DNA of 45,269 nucleotides. Origin: Archaeoglobi archaeon (GTDB taxonomy: Archaea > Halobacteriota > Archaeoglobi > Archaeoglobales > Archaeoglobaceae). The stretch lies in the NCBI GenBank assembly GCA_029259415.1, contig JAPDIW010000017.1, positions 1 to 45,269 on the forward strand, written 5' to 3'. Of this stretch, positions 33,309-42,871 are shown piece after piece; within the stretch, counting starts at the first letter, position 1, and every line of letters starts with the position of its first letter. Position numbers and translations under genes: made by a program. The notes under the pieces are model-generated. The model was not told the DNA's origin, searched no databases, and was given only the letters and a program-made list of their open reading frames with translations.

Positions 33309-33880
33309 AACTCCTCAGCCCTCTTTAAATCCTCAGGAGTGTTAATGTTGAAAAATGAAATCAGCTCCTTATCAAACTTTCTCAGGTTTTCCACCGGGTA
33401 ATAAACGACGTTCAAATTCTCTAAGGGAATGAGTATTTTCCTATCCCCTCTAACAATTGCCTTCTCAAGCTCGTCAACTGCTCTTTCCGAGTAATAGGCG
33501 AGTAGGGGCTCTGGATATTCGTGCTTTGGTAGGAGAACATCACAACCGAGTCTTTTCCCCTCATTGTAGAGATTCTCAACAACCGCGGGTTTGACGAAAG
33601 GCATGTCTATTGCGGTGACAACGCAGCTTCCAAAGTGTTTCAGGGCAGCATGAATTCCGGCAATTGAGCCAACGTTTTTATAGATATCCCACATAAACTC
33701 AGCATCGTACCTTGAGGATAGCCTTTTTGCCTGCTCCTCATCTCTGCAAACGAACACGGTTTGATAGGACGAATATTTTTCCAGAGCCCACTCAATGAGC
33801 TTTTTACCGCATAGCGTGATTTCGGTCTTTTCCATGCCTATTCTCCTTCCCACCCCTCCAACAAGCACTGCGACTTTCAC
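33278..33880 (-). CDS. mobA: Molybdenum cofactor guanylyltransferase
   Basis: Attaches GMP to molybdopterin (or tungstopterin) to make the dinucleotide cofactor. The 200-residue nucleotidyltransferase has the N-terminal 'VLVGGVGRRIGMEK' motif, Asp in 'TAIDMPFV' and the C-terminal 'FNINTPEDL'. It starts at GTG 33880 and is first in the mobA-moaA-arfC operon. It shares a short divergent promoter region with mfnA. Confidence 0.88.
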   Translation of the reverse strand: MKVAVLVGGVGRRIGMEKTEITLCGKKLIEWALEKYSSYQTVFVCRDEEQAKRLSSRYDAEFMWDIYKNVGSIAGIHAALKHFGSCVVTAIDMPFVKPAVVENLYNEGKRLGCDVLLPKHEYPEPLLAYYSERAVDELEKAIVRGDRKILIPLENLNVVYYPVENLRKFDKELISFFNINTPEDLKRAEELCSKMSTGEL

Positions 33881-33926
33881 CGAGCTACATTAGTTAGGTA
33901 TTTATTACACTTTTCCGAGGTTTGCC

Positions 33927-35030
33927 ATGGACGTCATCGATGAGCTGAGGGCTTACAGGGAGAAGGACATTCCCTACTCAAGGGTTCTTAGCTCCATGTG
34001 CACTGTACCTCATCCTGTTGCAGTTGAGGCTCACAAGATGTTCATAGAAACCAATCTCGGAGATCCGGGAATTTTCAGAGGAACGGTTGAACTTGAAGCA
34101 AAACTGATGAAGCTGATCGGCGAAATTCTCCACTGCAAAACCCCCGCAGGTTACATCTGCTCTGGTGGGACTGAGGCGAACATTCAGGGGATAAGGGCTG
34201 CAAGGAACGTTCAAAGAAAGGATAACCCCAACATAGTAATTCCAAAGACCGCACACTTCTCGTTTGAGAAAATCGGAGATATTTTGGGGGTTGAAATCAG
34301 AAGAGCGGGAGTTGATGAGGAGTACAAGGTTGACGTCGGGCAGGTTGAGGACCTGATGGATGAAAACACGGTTGCAATTGTTGGAATAGCGGGAACAACC
34401 GAGCTTGGGCAGATCGACCCCATACCGGAGCTCTCAAAGCTTGCAGAAGACAGGCAGGTGGAGCTTCATGTTGATGCGGCCTTCGGAGGGCTCGTGATTC
34501 CATTCATGGATGACCCATATCCGTTCGATTTCCAGAATAAGGGCGTCTCGTCCATAACAATCGACCCGCACAAAATGGGAATGGCGACAATTCCTGCTGG
34601 AGGAATTATTTTCAAGGACGAGAGCTACTTGAGGGCCTTGGAAGTTGAAACTCCCTATCTGACTTCAAAAACTCAGTTCACGCTAACCGGCACGAGACCC
34701 GGCACAGGAGTTGCCTCAGCCTACGCGGTTCTCAAATCCCTCGGTTTTGAGGGGATGAAAGAGGTTGTTAAAACATGTCTGAAGAACACACGTATCCTTG
34801 TTGAAGAGATGGGGGCTTTGGGCTTTGAGCCTGTGATTGAACCTGTGATGAATGTTGTGTCATTCAGAACGGAGGAAGCGGATAGACTTAAGGAGGAGCT
34901 TTACAGGATGAATTGGGTTATCTCAACCATAAGAGAGCCAAAGGCAATCAGGTTTGTTGTTATGCCTCATGTCACGGAAGAAGTTATTAAGAGTTTTATA
35001 AGCGACTTCAGGAAAGTTTTGAGGAGGTGA
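33927..35030 (+). CDS. mfnA: L-tyrosine / L-aspartate decarboxylase
   Basis: Makes tyramine for methanofuran, the C1 carrier that Archaeoglobus shares with methanogens, and/or beta-alanine for CoA. The 367-residue group II PLP decarboxylase has 'SGGTEANIQGIRAAR', the His-Val-Asp-Ala-Ala-Phe-Gly motif and the PLP-lysine in 'TIDPHKMGMATIPAGG'. A TATA element (GGTATTTATTAC, about 33896-33907) lies about 25 bases upstream. It starts a plus-strand operon running at least to ahcY. Confidence 0.92.
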   Translation: MDVIDELRAYREKDIPYSRVLSSMCTVPHPVAVEAHKMFIETNLGDPGIFRGTVELEAKLMKLIGEILHCKTPAGYICSGGTEANIQGIRAARNVQRKDNPNIVIPKTAHFSFEKIGDILGVEIRRAGVDEEYKVDVGQVEDLMDENTVAIVGIAGTTELGQIDPIPELSKLAEDRQVELHVDAAFGGLVIPFMDDPYPFDFQNKGVSSITIDPHKMGMATIPAGGIIFKDESYLRALEVETPYLTSKTQFTLTGTRPGTGVASAYAVLKSLGFEGMKEVVKTCLKNTRILVEEMGALGFEPVIEPVMNVVSFRTEEADRLKEELYRMNWVISTIREPKAIRFVVMPHVTEEVIKSFISDFRKVLRR

Positions 35031-35034
35031 GACA

Positions 35035-35184
35035 ATGGAGGTAAGGCTTGTTGTCGATGGGGAAGACATTGAAATGAATGAATTCGTGACCAAGGTTTTC
35101 GGCAGAGTTATCGAGGCTTTGGTTTCAACGCTGAAGGGTGTTGACGAGGACTGGGATATAGTTCAGATTGAGGTTGTGCGGTGA
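35035..35184 (+). CDS. Small conserved archaeal protein of 49 residues
   Basis: A small acidic protein with a strong ribosome-binding site (GAGGAGGTGA, 35021-35030). It overlaps the start of hisC (GTGA), so the three genes are coupled. The sequence alternates a beta hairpin ('MEVRLVVDGEDIEM'), a helix ('FVTKVFGRVIEALVSTL') and a final strand ('WDIVQIEVV'). I recall similar proteins in other archaea, but no function. Its fixed place between mfnA and hisC suggests a small regulatory or assembly role. Confidence 0.75.
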   Translation: MEVRLVVDGEDIEMNEFVTKVFGRVIEALVSTLKGVDEDWDIVQIEVVR

Positions 35185-36233
35185 GAGGGTTGCTGAGGAA
35201 GTGTGTTGAGCTTTCCAAATACATCCCCGGCAAGAGCATTGAGGAGGTTAAGAGGAAATACGGACTTGAGAGAGTCGTAAAGCTCGCCTCAAACGAGAAT
35301 CCCTACGGCCCAAGTCCGAAAGCAATTGAGGCTTTCAGGAGCTATTCTGATCTGCACATCTATCCAAATCCCGATTACGGAGAGTTAAGAGAGAAGATTT
35401 CTGAATACACCGGATGGGATGTGGAAAGAATAGTGATTGGCGCAGGTATTGATGGGATTCTCGAAACACTCTTCAAAATTCTCATTGACGAGGGTGATGA
35501 GGTTGTAATTCCGATTCCGAGCTTCCCCTACTACCACATACTCACCAAGCTAAGCTGTGGAAAGGAAGTTATTGTCAGGAGAGGGAAGAACTACCAGATC
35601 GACGAGTCGATTTTCGATGTCATAAATAATAAAACAAAACTCATACTCATCTGTAATCCGAACAACCCTACGGGAAATGCTGAGAAAGCTGAGATTATAG
35701 AAGAAATCGTGCAGTTAACTGATGCAATCGTTTTTATTGATGAAGCCTACGTGGAGTTTTCCGACTTCTCAATTGACGTAGATGCAGAAAACGTTGTTAT
35801 TGCCAGAACGTTCTCCAAAGCTTTCGGACTGGCGAACCTTCGAATAGGGTATGCTCTTCTGCCTGAGTGGCTTGTTAGTCCATTTAAGGCTGCTATGACT
35901 CCCTTCCCCCTCTCCACTCCTGCCGCAAGGGCGGCAGAAGCAGCCATTGACGATATTGAGTGGATGCGAAAGTGCGTGGAGAAGATTAAGGCAGAGAGGG
36001 AGAGGTTGTACAGAGAACTGAAGAGGTGCGTTGAAGTTACTCCTTCCCAGGCAAACTTCCTCTTTTTCGAGAGTTCTGTGGAGAACCTTGCTGAAGAGCT
36101 TCTGAAGAGGGGAGTAATAGTGAGGGACTGCAGTAATTTTGCTGGCTGCAAAAACCACATCCGCGTTACCGTTGGAAAGCCTGATGAGAACGACATGTTC
36201 CTACAGGCGTTGAAAGAGGTGCTTGAATGCTGA
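35181..36233 (+). CDS. hisC: Histidinol-phosphate aminotransferase (copy 2)
   Basis: PLP-dependent transfer of an amino group to imidazole acetol-phosphate. The 350-residue protein has '[14 protein letters not shown]', 'PNNPTGNAEKAE', '[12 protein letters not shown]' and the PLP-lysine in 'RTFSKAFGLANLRIGYAL'. It starts at GTG 35181, overlapping the small gene upstream. It is more typical of HisC than the copy at 19634-20662 and is probably the biosynthetic enzyme. The next gene overlaps it by seven bases. Confidence 0.87.
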   Translation: MRGLLRKCVELSKYIPGKSIEEVKRKYGLERVVKLASNENPYGPSPKAIEAFRSYSDLHIYPNPDYGELREKISEYTGWDVERIVIGAGIDGILETLFKILIDEGDEVVIPIPSFPYYHILTKLSCGKEVIVRRGKNYQIDESIFDVINNKTKLILICNPNNPTGNAEKAEIIEEIVQLTDAIVFIDEAYVEFSDFSIDVDAENVVIARTFSKAFGLANLRIGYALLPEWLVSPFKAAMTPFPLSTPAARAAEAAIDDIEWMRKCVEKIKAERERLYRELKRCVEVTPSQANFLFFESSVENLAEELLKRGVIVRDCSNFAGCKNHIRVTVGKPDENDMFLQALKEVLEC

Positions 36234-36766
36234 TTGCTTTAACCGGCACACCCGGAACGGGAAAGAGCAGTGTTGCAGAGCTGTTGAGGAGGAAAGGATA
36301 CAGGGTTGCGAGCGTCGTTGAGCTGGCAAAAAAGTACGACTGCATAATTGATGAAGAGGACGGGGAGTTTGTTATAGATATTGAGAAGCTTGCCGCTAGG
36401 ATAGAGGATTTTGATGGGGTTGTTGAAGGGCACCTCTCCCACCTTTTAAAGCCGGATTTGGCAATCGTATTGAGATGCAACCCCGCTGTGCTGAAGGAAA
36501 GGTTGAGGGAAAGAAAATGGAGTGAGGAGAAGCTGATGGAGAATGTTGAGGCGGAGTTACTCGATGTAATCCTCGTAGAGGCACTTGAGCAGGCTGGAGA
36601 AGTTTACGAGATAGACACGACTGAAATGAGCGTTGATGAGGTTGCGGATGCTGTTGATAGCATCATAAAGGGAGATGAGGAAGTAAGGAAAAGGTATAAG
36701 CCCGGAAGGATAGACTGGCTCTCCGAGCTTGAAGACAGGCTGGACGAGTTAGTAAGGAAGGTGTGA
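36227..36766 (+). CDS. AK6/Fap7-type adenylate kinase
   Basis: A 179-residue P-loop NMP kinase with Walker A 'GTPGTGKSS' (residues 7-15), 'VVEGHLSHLL' and the lid 'RLRERKWSEEKLMENV'. This matches the AK6/Fap7 family, which in archaea and eukaryotes binds ribosomal protein S11 and aids late small-subunit maturation, in addition to adenylate kinase activity. Its position near the rRNA operon, though not directly linked, is consistent with such a role. It overlaps hisC and is followed three bases later by ahcY. Confidence 0.88.
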   Translation: MLIALTGTPGTGKSSVAELLRRKGYRVASVVELAKKYDCIIDEEDGEFVIDIEKLAARIEDFDGVVEGHLSHLLKPDLAIVLRCNPAVLKERLRERKWSEEKLMENVEAELLDVILVEALEQAGEVYEIDTTEMSVDEVADAVDSIIKGDEEVRKRYKPGRIDWLSELEDRLDELVRKV

Positions 36767-36769
36767 GAA

Positions 36770-37987
36770 ATGGAGGGATTCAGGAAGATAGAGTGGGCAG
36801 AGCGCTACATGAAGGTTCTGGGAAAAATCAGAGACAAGTTCAGAAAGGAGAAGCCGTTAGAAGGTCTTAAAGTTGGAATGGCTCTGCATGTGGAGGCGAA
36901 GACTGCTGTTCTGGTTAAAACTCTTGTCGATGCAGGAGCGGAGGTTGCGATTACAGGCTGCAATCCGATGAGCACTCAGGATGATGTGGCTGATGCTCTG
37001 AGAGAAATCGGGATTGCCTGCTTTGCAAAGAGGGGAATGAATGTTGACGAGTATTACGAAGCACTGAGAAACGTGATAAGGATAAGACCAGACATCGTAA
37101 TTGACGATGGTGCCGACCTCATTTTTCTCCTCCATGGAGAGATGGAGAGCTACGCTGAGAACGTGAAAGGAGCGAGTGAAGAAACCACGACGGGAGTGAT
37201 AAGACTCAGGGCTATGGAGAGGGAAGGAGTACTGAAGTTTCCCGTTATAGCTGTTAACGATGCCTACACGAAATATCTGTTTGACAACCGCTATGGTACG
37301 GGTCAGTCTGCAATTGATGGAGTAATCAGGGCCACAAATCTGCTGATGGCAGGCAAGACAGTGGTTGTCGCAGGCTATGGATGGTGTGGCAGAGGAATAG
37401 CGATGAGGGCAAGAGGAATGGGAGCAAACGTCGTTGTTACTGAGGTTGATGAGATAAGAGCTCTGGAAGCGGTGATGGATGGATACAGAGTTATGAGGAT
37501 GGAGGAAGCTGCGAAAATTGGAGACATCTTTATCACGGCTACCGGCAACAGAGATGTTATCAGGGAGGAGCACATCAGAAGGATGAAGGATGGAACAATA
37601 CTCGCCAACGCTGGACACTTTAACGTTGAGATCGACATTCCAGCGCTTGAAAGAATGGCAAAGGCGAAGAGGGAGGCGAGGAAGTACGTTACCGAGTACG
37701 ATTTAGGAGAGAAGAGAGTTTACCTGCTTGCAGAGGGGAGGCTGGTAAACCTTGTTGCTGCCGATGGTCATCCTGTCGAAGTTATGGACACGAGCTTCGC
37801 CAATCAGGCGCTTGCTGCCAAGTACATCGCAGAAAACTGGGAAAAGCTGGAAAGAAGGGTTTACAGACTGCCTGAAGAGCTCGACAGGATGGTTGCGAGA
37901 ATGAAACTCGAATCGATGGGAGTGGAGATCGACGAGTTGACTGAGGAACAAATCAGGTATTTGAGTGACTGGAGGTGCGGAACTTGA
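36770..37987 (+). CDS. ahcY: S-adenosylhomocysteine hydrolase
   Basis: Removes the SAM by-product S-adenosylhomocysteine; archaeal members may prefer the S-inosyl form. The 405-residue protein shows '[14 protein letters not shown]', '[13 protein letters not shown]', '[14 protein letters not shown]', the NAD site '[24 protein letters not shown]', and the C-terminal '[15 protein letters not shown]'-type motif. All central catalytic residues appear present. Its stop overlaps the start of the small membrane protein gene. Confidence 0.95.
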   Translation: MEGFRKIEWAERYMKVLGKIRDKFRKEKPLEGLKVGMALHVEAKTAVLVKTLVDAGAEVAITGCNPMSTQDDVADALREIGIACFAKRGMNVDEYYEALRNVIRIRPDIVIDDGADLIFLLHGEMESYAENVKGASEETTTGVIRLRAMEREGVLKFPVIAVNDAYTKYLFDNRYGTGQSAIDGVIRATNLLMAGKTVVVAGYGWCGRGIAMRARGMGANVVVTEVDEIRALEAVMDGYRVMRMEEAAKIGDIFITATGNRDVIREEHIRRMKDGTILANAGHFNVEIDIPALERMAKAKREARKYVTEYDLGEKRVYLLAEGRLVNLVAADGHPVEVMDTSFANQALAAKYIAENWEKLERRVYRLPEELDRMVARMKLESMGVEIDELTEEQIRYLSDWRCGT

Positions 37988-38391
37988 TCTGGACTTACAG
38001 AGCTTTGAACAATCCAGCAGCGAGGAAGAAGTGGTTAATCTTCGTTTTGCTGATAATTGTCGCAGGATTTGGCTTTACAGCCTACAAAATAGCTACCGGA
38101 GCAGAAGTTGGAAAATCACTTATAGTTGCGGCAATTTTCGCATTTTTCGTTTCTCTCTATGCCATCATAACCCTTGGAAAGCCGAGGCATTACTATATTG
38201 AGGGGGATTACGTTTACTACAAACCCTTCAAGACCAACCTGAAGAAGATCAAGGGATTTGAAGTTGACGAGGAGAAAAAAGTCATAAGGCTGAAGGGAGC
38301 GGGGATTTTTTCCGTCAGAACCCTATACTTTGACAATCATGACGACTTGAGGCAGGCTGTCAGAAGGCTGGAAAGAATAGTGGAAAAGTAA
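37984..38391 (+). CDS. Small membrane protein of unknown function
   Basis: About 135 residues with two predicted membrane helices (about 17-37 and 45-65), then a soluble beta-rich domain with a PH-like feel ('[23 protein letters not shown]') and a final helix. I chose TTG 37984 because GGAGGTG (37971-37977) is spaced six bases before it; GTG 37975 overlaps that site. It overlaps the ahcY stop. Function is unknown. Confidence 0.65.
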   Translation: MIWTYRALNNPAARKKWLIFVLLIIVAGFGFTAYKIATGAEVGKSLIVAAIFAFFVSLYAIITLGKPRHYYIEGDYVYYKPFKTNLKKIKGFEVDEEKKVIRLKGAGIFSVRTLYFDNHDDLRQAVRRLERIVEK

Positions 38392-38421
38392 CTGTTTTAT
38401 TTAGAAGGTTTAGGTTAAACT

Positions 38422-39486
38422 ATGGTTTCTCTCACCGCCTGCATGCAGTGTGCAGTGTGCAGCTCATCCTGCAGCATGCGATACACCATGAACGTCAGAA
38501 AGCTCATAGCGCGCTATATTTCCAAGGGAGAGTTCTGGAGCGAGGAGCTCTGGAACTGCACCACCTGCCACGTTTGTCAGGATAGATGTCCGAGGGGAAT
38601 ACCTATCACAGATTTGATTGTTGAGGCGAGGAGCAGGGTTATAGAGACAGGCAGAGTTCCGGGAGATGTTAGAGAGATGCTTGAGAGCATTCAGAAGTTC
38701 GCCAACCCCTTTGGAGTGGGGAAGGCAAAGAAGAGAGAGTGGCATCAGGGCAAGTTCAGGTTTGCCGATGAAGGAGAGTTCGAGTATCTATTCTTTGCAG
38801 GCTGCGGGGTTGTTGATAAGAGAATTGCGGAGGTTGCGAGGAAGGCTGGAGAACTGCTGGAGGCTGCTGGGGTAAACTTCGCCATTCTGAGGGAGGAGGG
38901 CTGCTGCGGTAACGATGTCAAGGCTGTCGGAGAGGAGGGACTTTTTGAAATGCTTAAGGAGGAAAACCAGGCTGTTTTTGAGGAGTATGGTGTGAAGAAA
39001 GTTATTGTAATCTCTCCGCACTGCTACAACACTTTCAAAAACGATTACGGGCTTGAGGTGTACCACATTTCCGAAGTTCTGCTTAAAGCTATTCAGGATG
39101 CGAGTTTGAGGTTCAGAAAAGTAATCGAGGCGAGAGTCGCTTTTCACGACTCGTGCTATCTGGGAAGATACAACGGGCTGTATGATGAGCCAAGAGAAGT
39201 TCTTAAAGCGATTCCCGGTGTTGAGCTTGTCGAGATGCTGAGAAATCGGGAGAACTCCCTTTGCTGCGGAGCTGGAGGAGGCAACATTGTTAGAGACGTG
39301 GAGTTCAGACCGTCCCTCAAAAGAATAGATGAGGTGGGTATAGTGGCTGCTGATGTTCTCGCAGTAGCATGTCCCTTCTGCCTGATGATGCTTGAGGATG
39401 CCGCAAAAGTCAGGAAAGCTGATGTAAAGGTCGTTGATATTGTAGAGCTGCTTTACGAGTCAGTTTTTGGTGTTGAGGAGGAATAA
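38422..39486 (+). CDS. HdrD/GlpC-like iron-sulfur oxidoreductase
   Basis: A 354-residue protein with two N-terminal [4Fe-4S] sites (Cys-x2-Cys-x2-Cys-x3-Cys at about residues 8-18, and 'CTTCHVCQDRCPRG') and two C-terminal CCG domains (Cys-Cys-Gly in 'EEGCCGND' and 'SLCCGAGGG'). The layout matches heterodisulfide reductase subunit D and related GlpC-like proteins, which pass electrons between a membrane carrier or flavoprotein and a disulfide. No membrane cytochrome partner (HdrE) is adjacent. The redox partner is unknown. A TATA-like element lies near 38393-38402. Confidence 0.82.
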   Translation: MVSLTACMQCAVCSSSCSMRYTMNVRKLIARYISKGEFWSEELWNCTTCHVCQDRCPRGIPITDLIVEARSRVIETGRVPGDVREMLESIQKFANPFGVGKAKKREWHQGKFRFADEGEFEYLFFAGCGVVDKRIAEVARKAGELLEAAGVNFAILREEGCCGNDVKAVGEEGLFEMLKEENQAVFEEYGVKKVIVISPHCYNTFKNDYGLEVYHISEVLLKAIQDASLRFRKVIEARVAFHDSCYLGRYNGLYDEPREVLKAIPGVELVEMLRNRENSLCCGAGGGNIVRDVEFRPSLKRIDEVGIVAADVLAVACPFCLMMLEDAAKVRKADVKVVDIVELLYESVFGVEEE

Positions 39487-39503
39487 AGGTTAAAAAGAGG
39501 GGC

Positions 39504-40277
39504 TTAAGCCTCCTCCTTTGATTCTTCTTTCTCTTCACTCTCAGATTCCTCTTTTTCCTCCTCACTTGCTTCTTCCTTCTCGGTCTCCTTGAGCTCCTCT
39601 CCTAGCTTTAGAAGTTCCTGCTCCCTCTCAAATCTTTCGATGATTTCAATCTCCTTGATGTCTGTTGCCTCAAAAATCTCCTTCACGGCTCTGTATCTGC
39701 CGATTAGGAAGAGCTGGTTCAGGTAAACGTCACTTGAAACCTCAACAATGGCCTTCTCACCCTCAATCTTGACATCTTTGACGTCGATGCCTGTGTGGAT
39801 GACGAAGAGTGCTTTGATTTTATCCTCCGGCTTTTCAAGCTTTTCCTTGATTTCGTACTCGAATATGATTTTCTTACCTGCAAGTGGGTGGTTGAAGTCA
39901 ACTATTACCCTCCTCCCCACTATTCTTTCAACCGTTCCAATTCTGTCTCCGATTCTAACCCTCTGTCCTATCTCTGGCCTCTCCTTGAACCTGTTTATGC
40001 TGAAAGTGTCCTTTAGCTCTGGGTTGTACTCACCGAAGGCCTTTTCCGGAGGAATTTCAACCGTACCTTTGTAACCCACTTCTTTGCCCTTGATGTCCTC
40101 CTCAAGTCCCGGCAGGATGTGTCCTTTCCCTATAACAGCGTAGATGTCCCCGTATCTGGCGTTCTCATTGTATATTCCATGCTCTTTTGCCACCTCTTCG
40201 TCCGTAGTATCGACAATAGTCCCGTCTTCAAGCTTCGCAGTATAGCTGAGCCTGATGAAGTCACCATCCGATATCAT
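39504..40277 (-). CDS. slyD: FKBP-type peptidyl-prolyl isomerase (SlyD-like)
   Basis: A cis-trans proline isomerase and chaperone. Residues 1-90 form the FKBP domain with an inserted flap ('YTAKLEDGTIVDTTDEE', 'GDIYAVIGKGHILPGLEEDIKG'). An IF (insert-in-flap) domain includes 'NHPLAGKKIIFEYEI'. A long C-terminal region of charged coil follows, ending in a Glu/Lys-rich tail. ATG 40277 is chosen because the domain begins right after it and GGTGGTG precedes it; upstream in-frame ATG 40349 would put 24 unlikely residues in front. TATA (about 40308-40318) fits. Confidence 0.9.
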   Translation of the reverse strand: MISDGDFIRLSYTAKLEDGTIVDTTDEEVAKEHGIYNENARYGDIYAVIGKGHILPGLEEDIKGKEVGYKGTVEIPPEKAFGEYNPELKDTFSINRFKERPEIGQRVRIGDRIGTVERIVGRRVIVDFNHPLAGKKIIFEYEIKEKLEKPEDKIKALFVIHTGIDVKDVKIEGEKAIVEVSSDVYLNQLFLIGRYRAVKEIFEATDIKEIEIIERFEREQELLKLGEELKETEKEEASEEEKEESESEEKEESKEEA

Positions 40278-40285
40278 TAACACCA

Positions 40286-40318
40286 CCTTTTTAAGCCCCA
40301 AGGGGCGGGTATAAAAAG
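40286..40318. promoter_or_regulatory. Interleaved divergent promoters for slyD and the CYTH gene
   Basis: TTTTTATACC (about 40308-40318, read on the minus strand) is spaced for the slyD start at 40277. CTTTTTAAGCC (about 40287-40297) is spaced for the plus-strand start at 40325. Each TATA element lies within the other gene's leader, so the two would compete for the basal machinery. Confidence 0.35.
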
Positions 40319-40324
40319 ATTGAG

Positions 40325-40870
40325 ATGGAGGTTGAGGCAAAGTTCCCATACGTCGAAGGTGTGGAGGAGAAAGTCAGAGAAATAGCAGAACTAATCATAG
40401 AAAAATATGAGCATGACGTTTACTTCGCTCATCCATGCAGGGATTTTGCTCAGACCGATGAAGCAATCAGGATAAGGAGAGATGTTGAGGGGATAACCCT
40501 AACCTACAAAGGTCCCAAAGTTGATGCAGAAACCAAAAGCAGGGAGGAAATTAAGCTCAAAGTGAAAGATTTTGAATCAGCGAGAAGGATTCTTGAGAGG
40601 CTCGGATTCAAACCTGTTGCAGAGGTAAAGAAAGTCAGAAAAATCTATGGTTTTGGAGATGCCATAATCTGCGTTGATGAGGTGGAGGACTTAGGAAAGT
40701 TTGTTGAAATTGAGATTGAGGCCGAGAATTTGGGGGTGAAGGAGAAAGTTTTTCAGATTGCCGAGCAGCTAGGCTACTCAAGGGAGGATAGCATCAGAGA
40801 GTCGTATCTTGAACTCATCTTACAGAAAAAATCACGAAAAGACTCATCTGAAACCGGGCAAAAGTCTTAA
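40325..40870 (+). CDS. cyaB: CYTH-domain protein (class IV adenylate cyclase / thiamine triphosphatase family)
   Basis: A 181-residue CYTH tunnel-fold protein. The N-terminal Glu-Val-Glu-Ala-Lys matches the family's Glu-x-Glu-x-Lys motif, followed by basic residues ('AIRIRRDVEGITLTYKGPK') and acidic strands ('EDLGKFVEIEIEAE') that line the triphosphate tunnel. Members hydrolyse or cyclise triphosphates; cyclic AMP production in archaea is unproven, and a polyphosphatase or triphosphatase role is as likely. Confidence 0.85.
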   Translation: MEVEAKFPYVEGVEEKVREIAELIIEKYEHDVYFAHPCRDFAQTDEAIRIRRDVEGITLTYKGPKVDAETKSREEIKLKVKDFESARRILERLGFKPVAEVKKVRKIYGFGDAIICVDEVEDLGKFVEIEIEAENLGVKEKVFQIAEQLGYSREDSIRESYLELILQKKSRKDSSETGQKS

Positions 40871-40937
40871 ATATCGATTGATGCGGGAGCTATTTACATC
40901 ACACTGGTTGGTTGAAGGTGAAGGCTTGAGCAAAAGC

Positions 40938-40947
40938 CTTATAAACC
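40938..40947 (+). promoter_or_regulatory. rRNA operon promoter (TATA)
   Basis: CTTATAAACC is a strong archaeal TATA box. It would place transcription start near 40968-40971, before the leader hairpin and about 180 bases upstream of mature 16S. The region 40871-40937 shows no other clear element. Confidence 0.55.
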
Positions 40948-40982
40948 TAAAAACCAAATAAGATGTTGCCAAGAGCGAAAAA

Positions 40983-41053
40983 CCGTGGGTCCGGCAAGTG
41001 CCCCGAAAGGGCGTAAGCCCGTGATGAGGGGAAGCCTTCCTACCCACGGTATA
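40983..41053 (+). ncRNA. Candidate H/ACA-like K-turn hairpin in the 16S rRNA leader
   Basis: An eight-base stem CCGTGGGT (40983-40990) pairs perfectly with ACCCACGG (41042-41049). Above it lie two single-stranded pockets of about ten bases each, then an upper stem CCCC/GGGG carrying a K-turn-like loop (a CGA-type strand facing GTGATGA, the box C-like motif) capped by GGGC/GCCC. ATA (41051-41053), an ANA-type trinucleotide, follows the lower stem. This is the layout of a single-hairpin archaeal H/ACA guide RNA bound by L7Ae. An alternative is a leader structure that helps ribosome assembly. CCCAC (41043-41047) could instead pair with GTGGG (41056-41060), so folding should be tested. Confidence 0.4.
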
Positions 41054-41088
41054 TTGTGGGAGGACCGCAGGTGAAATGCGGTCTGATG

Positions 41089-41122
41089 TGGGCTTGCCAG
41101 CAGAGTAAACCGGCAGGCGAGG
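41089..41122 (+). other. 5' strand of the 16S bulge-helix-bulge processing stem
   Basis: TGGGCTTGCCAGCA (41089-41102) and CCGGCAGGCGAGG (41110-41122) pair perfectly with 42677-42690 and 42657-42669. Between them GAGT pairs with GCTC (four bases, with one G-U), leaving three-base bulges AAA (41107-41109) and ATA (42674-42676). This is the exact motif cut by archaeal tRNA-splicing endonuclease to free pre-16S RNA. Confidence 0.9.
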
Positions 41123-41150
41123 GATGTATTCACCGCTTTAGCCCCCGCCA

Positions 41151-42642
<1,492 letters not shown>

Positions 42643-42656
42643 AAAGGTGCGTTCAG

Positions 42657-42690
42657 CCTCGCCTGCCGGGCTCATATGCTGGCAAGCCCA
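42657..42690 (+). other. 3' strand of the 16S bulge-helix-bulge processing stem
   Basis: It pairs with 41089-41122 as described there. Its three-base bulge is ATA (42674-42676). The stem ends two bases before the tRNA-Ala, so cleavage here separates 16S from the tRNA. Confidence 0.9.
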
Positions 42691-42691
42691 T

Positions 42692-42763
42692 GGGCTCGTA
42701 GCTCAGCGGGAGAGCGCCGCCTTCGCGAGGCGGAGGCCGCGGGTTCAAATCCCGCCGAGTCCA
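42692..42763 (+). tRNA. tRNA-Ala (anticodon CGC) in the rRNA spacer
   Basis: A complete cloverleaf: acceptor GGGCTCG/CGAGTCC with one G-U pair, D stem GCTC/GAGC, anticodon stem CCGCC/GGCGG with loop TTCGCGA giving anticodon CGC, and T arm GCGGG-TTCAAAT-CCCGC. The discriminator is A; CCA is not encoded and there is no intron. A tRNA-Ala at this place is standard for euryarchaeal rRNA operons, though the anticodon is more often TGC. Confidence 0.95.
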
Positions 42764-42871
42764 TTATTACGTGCACCCGGCGATGAAAGTCGTCGGGGAA
42801 GGGTTGATGGGCAAACTTGCCCAGGTGAAGCCGTGCAGAGGTTCGTCCCCAAATGCAATCTGGGACCGGCT
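42764..42871 (+). other. Spacer between tRNA-Ala and 23S, 5' part of the 23S processing stem
   Basis: About 108 bases with local hairpins (CCCGGCGA/TCGTCGGG near 42777-42796 and GGGCAA/TTGCCC near 42809-42822). By analogy with 16S, part of this should pair with sequence beyond 23S to form a second bulge-helix-bulge stem, but the 3' strand is outside the window. No gene is visible here. Confidence 0.6.

Noticed and set aside
36857-37618. A 253-codon minus-strand frame opposite ahcY
   Set aside because: It is the mirror of a strongly conserved enzyme gene and has no recognisable domain or ribosome-binding site.
41021-41086. A possible C/D box RNA in the rRNA leader (GTGATGA at 41021 and CTGA at 41083)
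   Set aside because: Internal C' and D' boxes are not convincing, and the GTGATGA fits better in the K-turn of the hairpin at 40983-41053.
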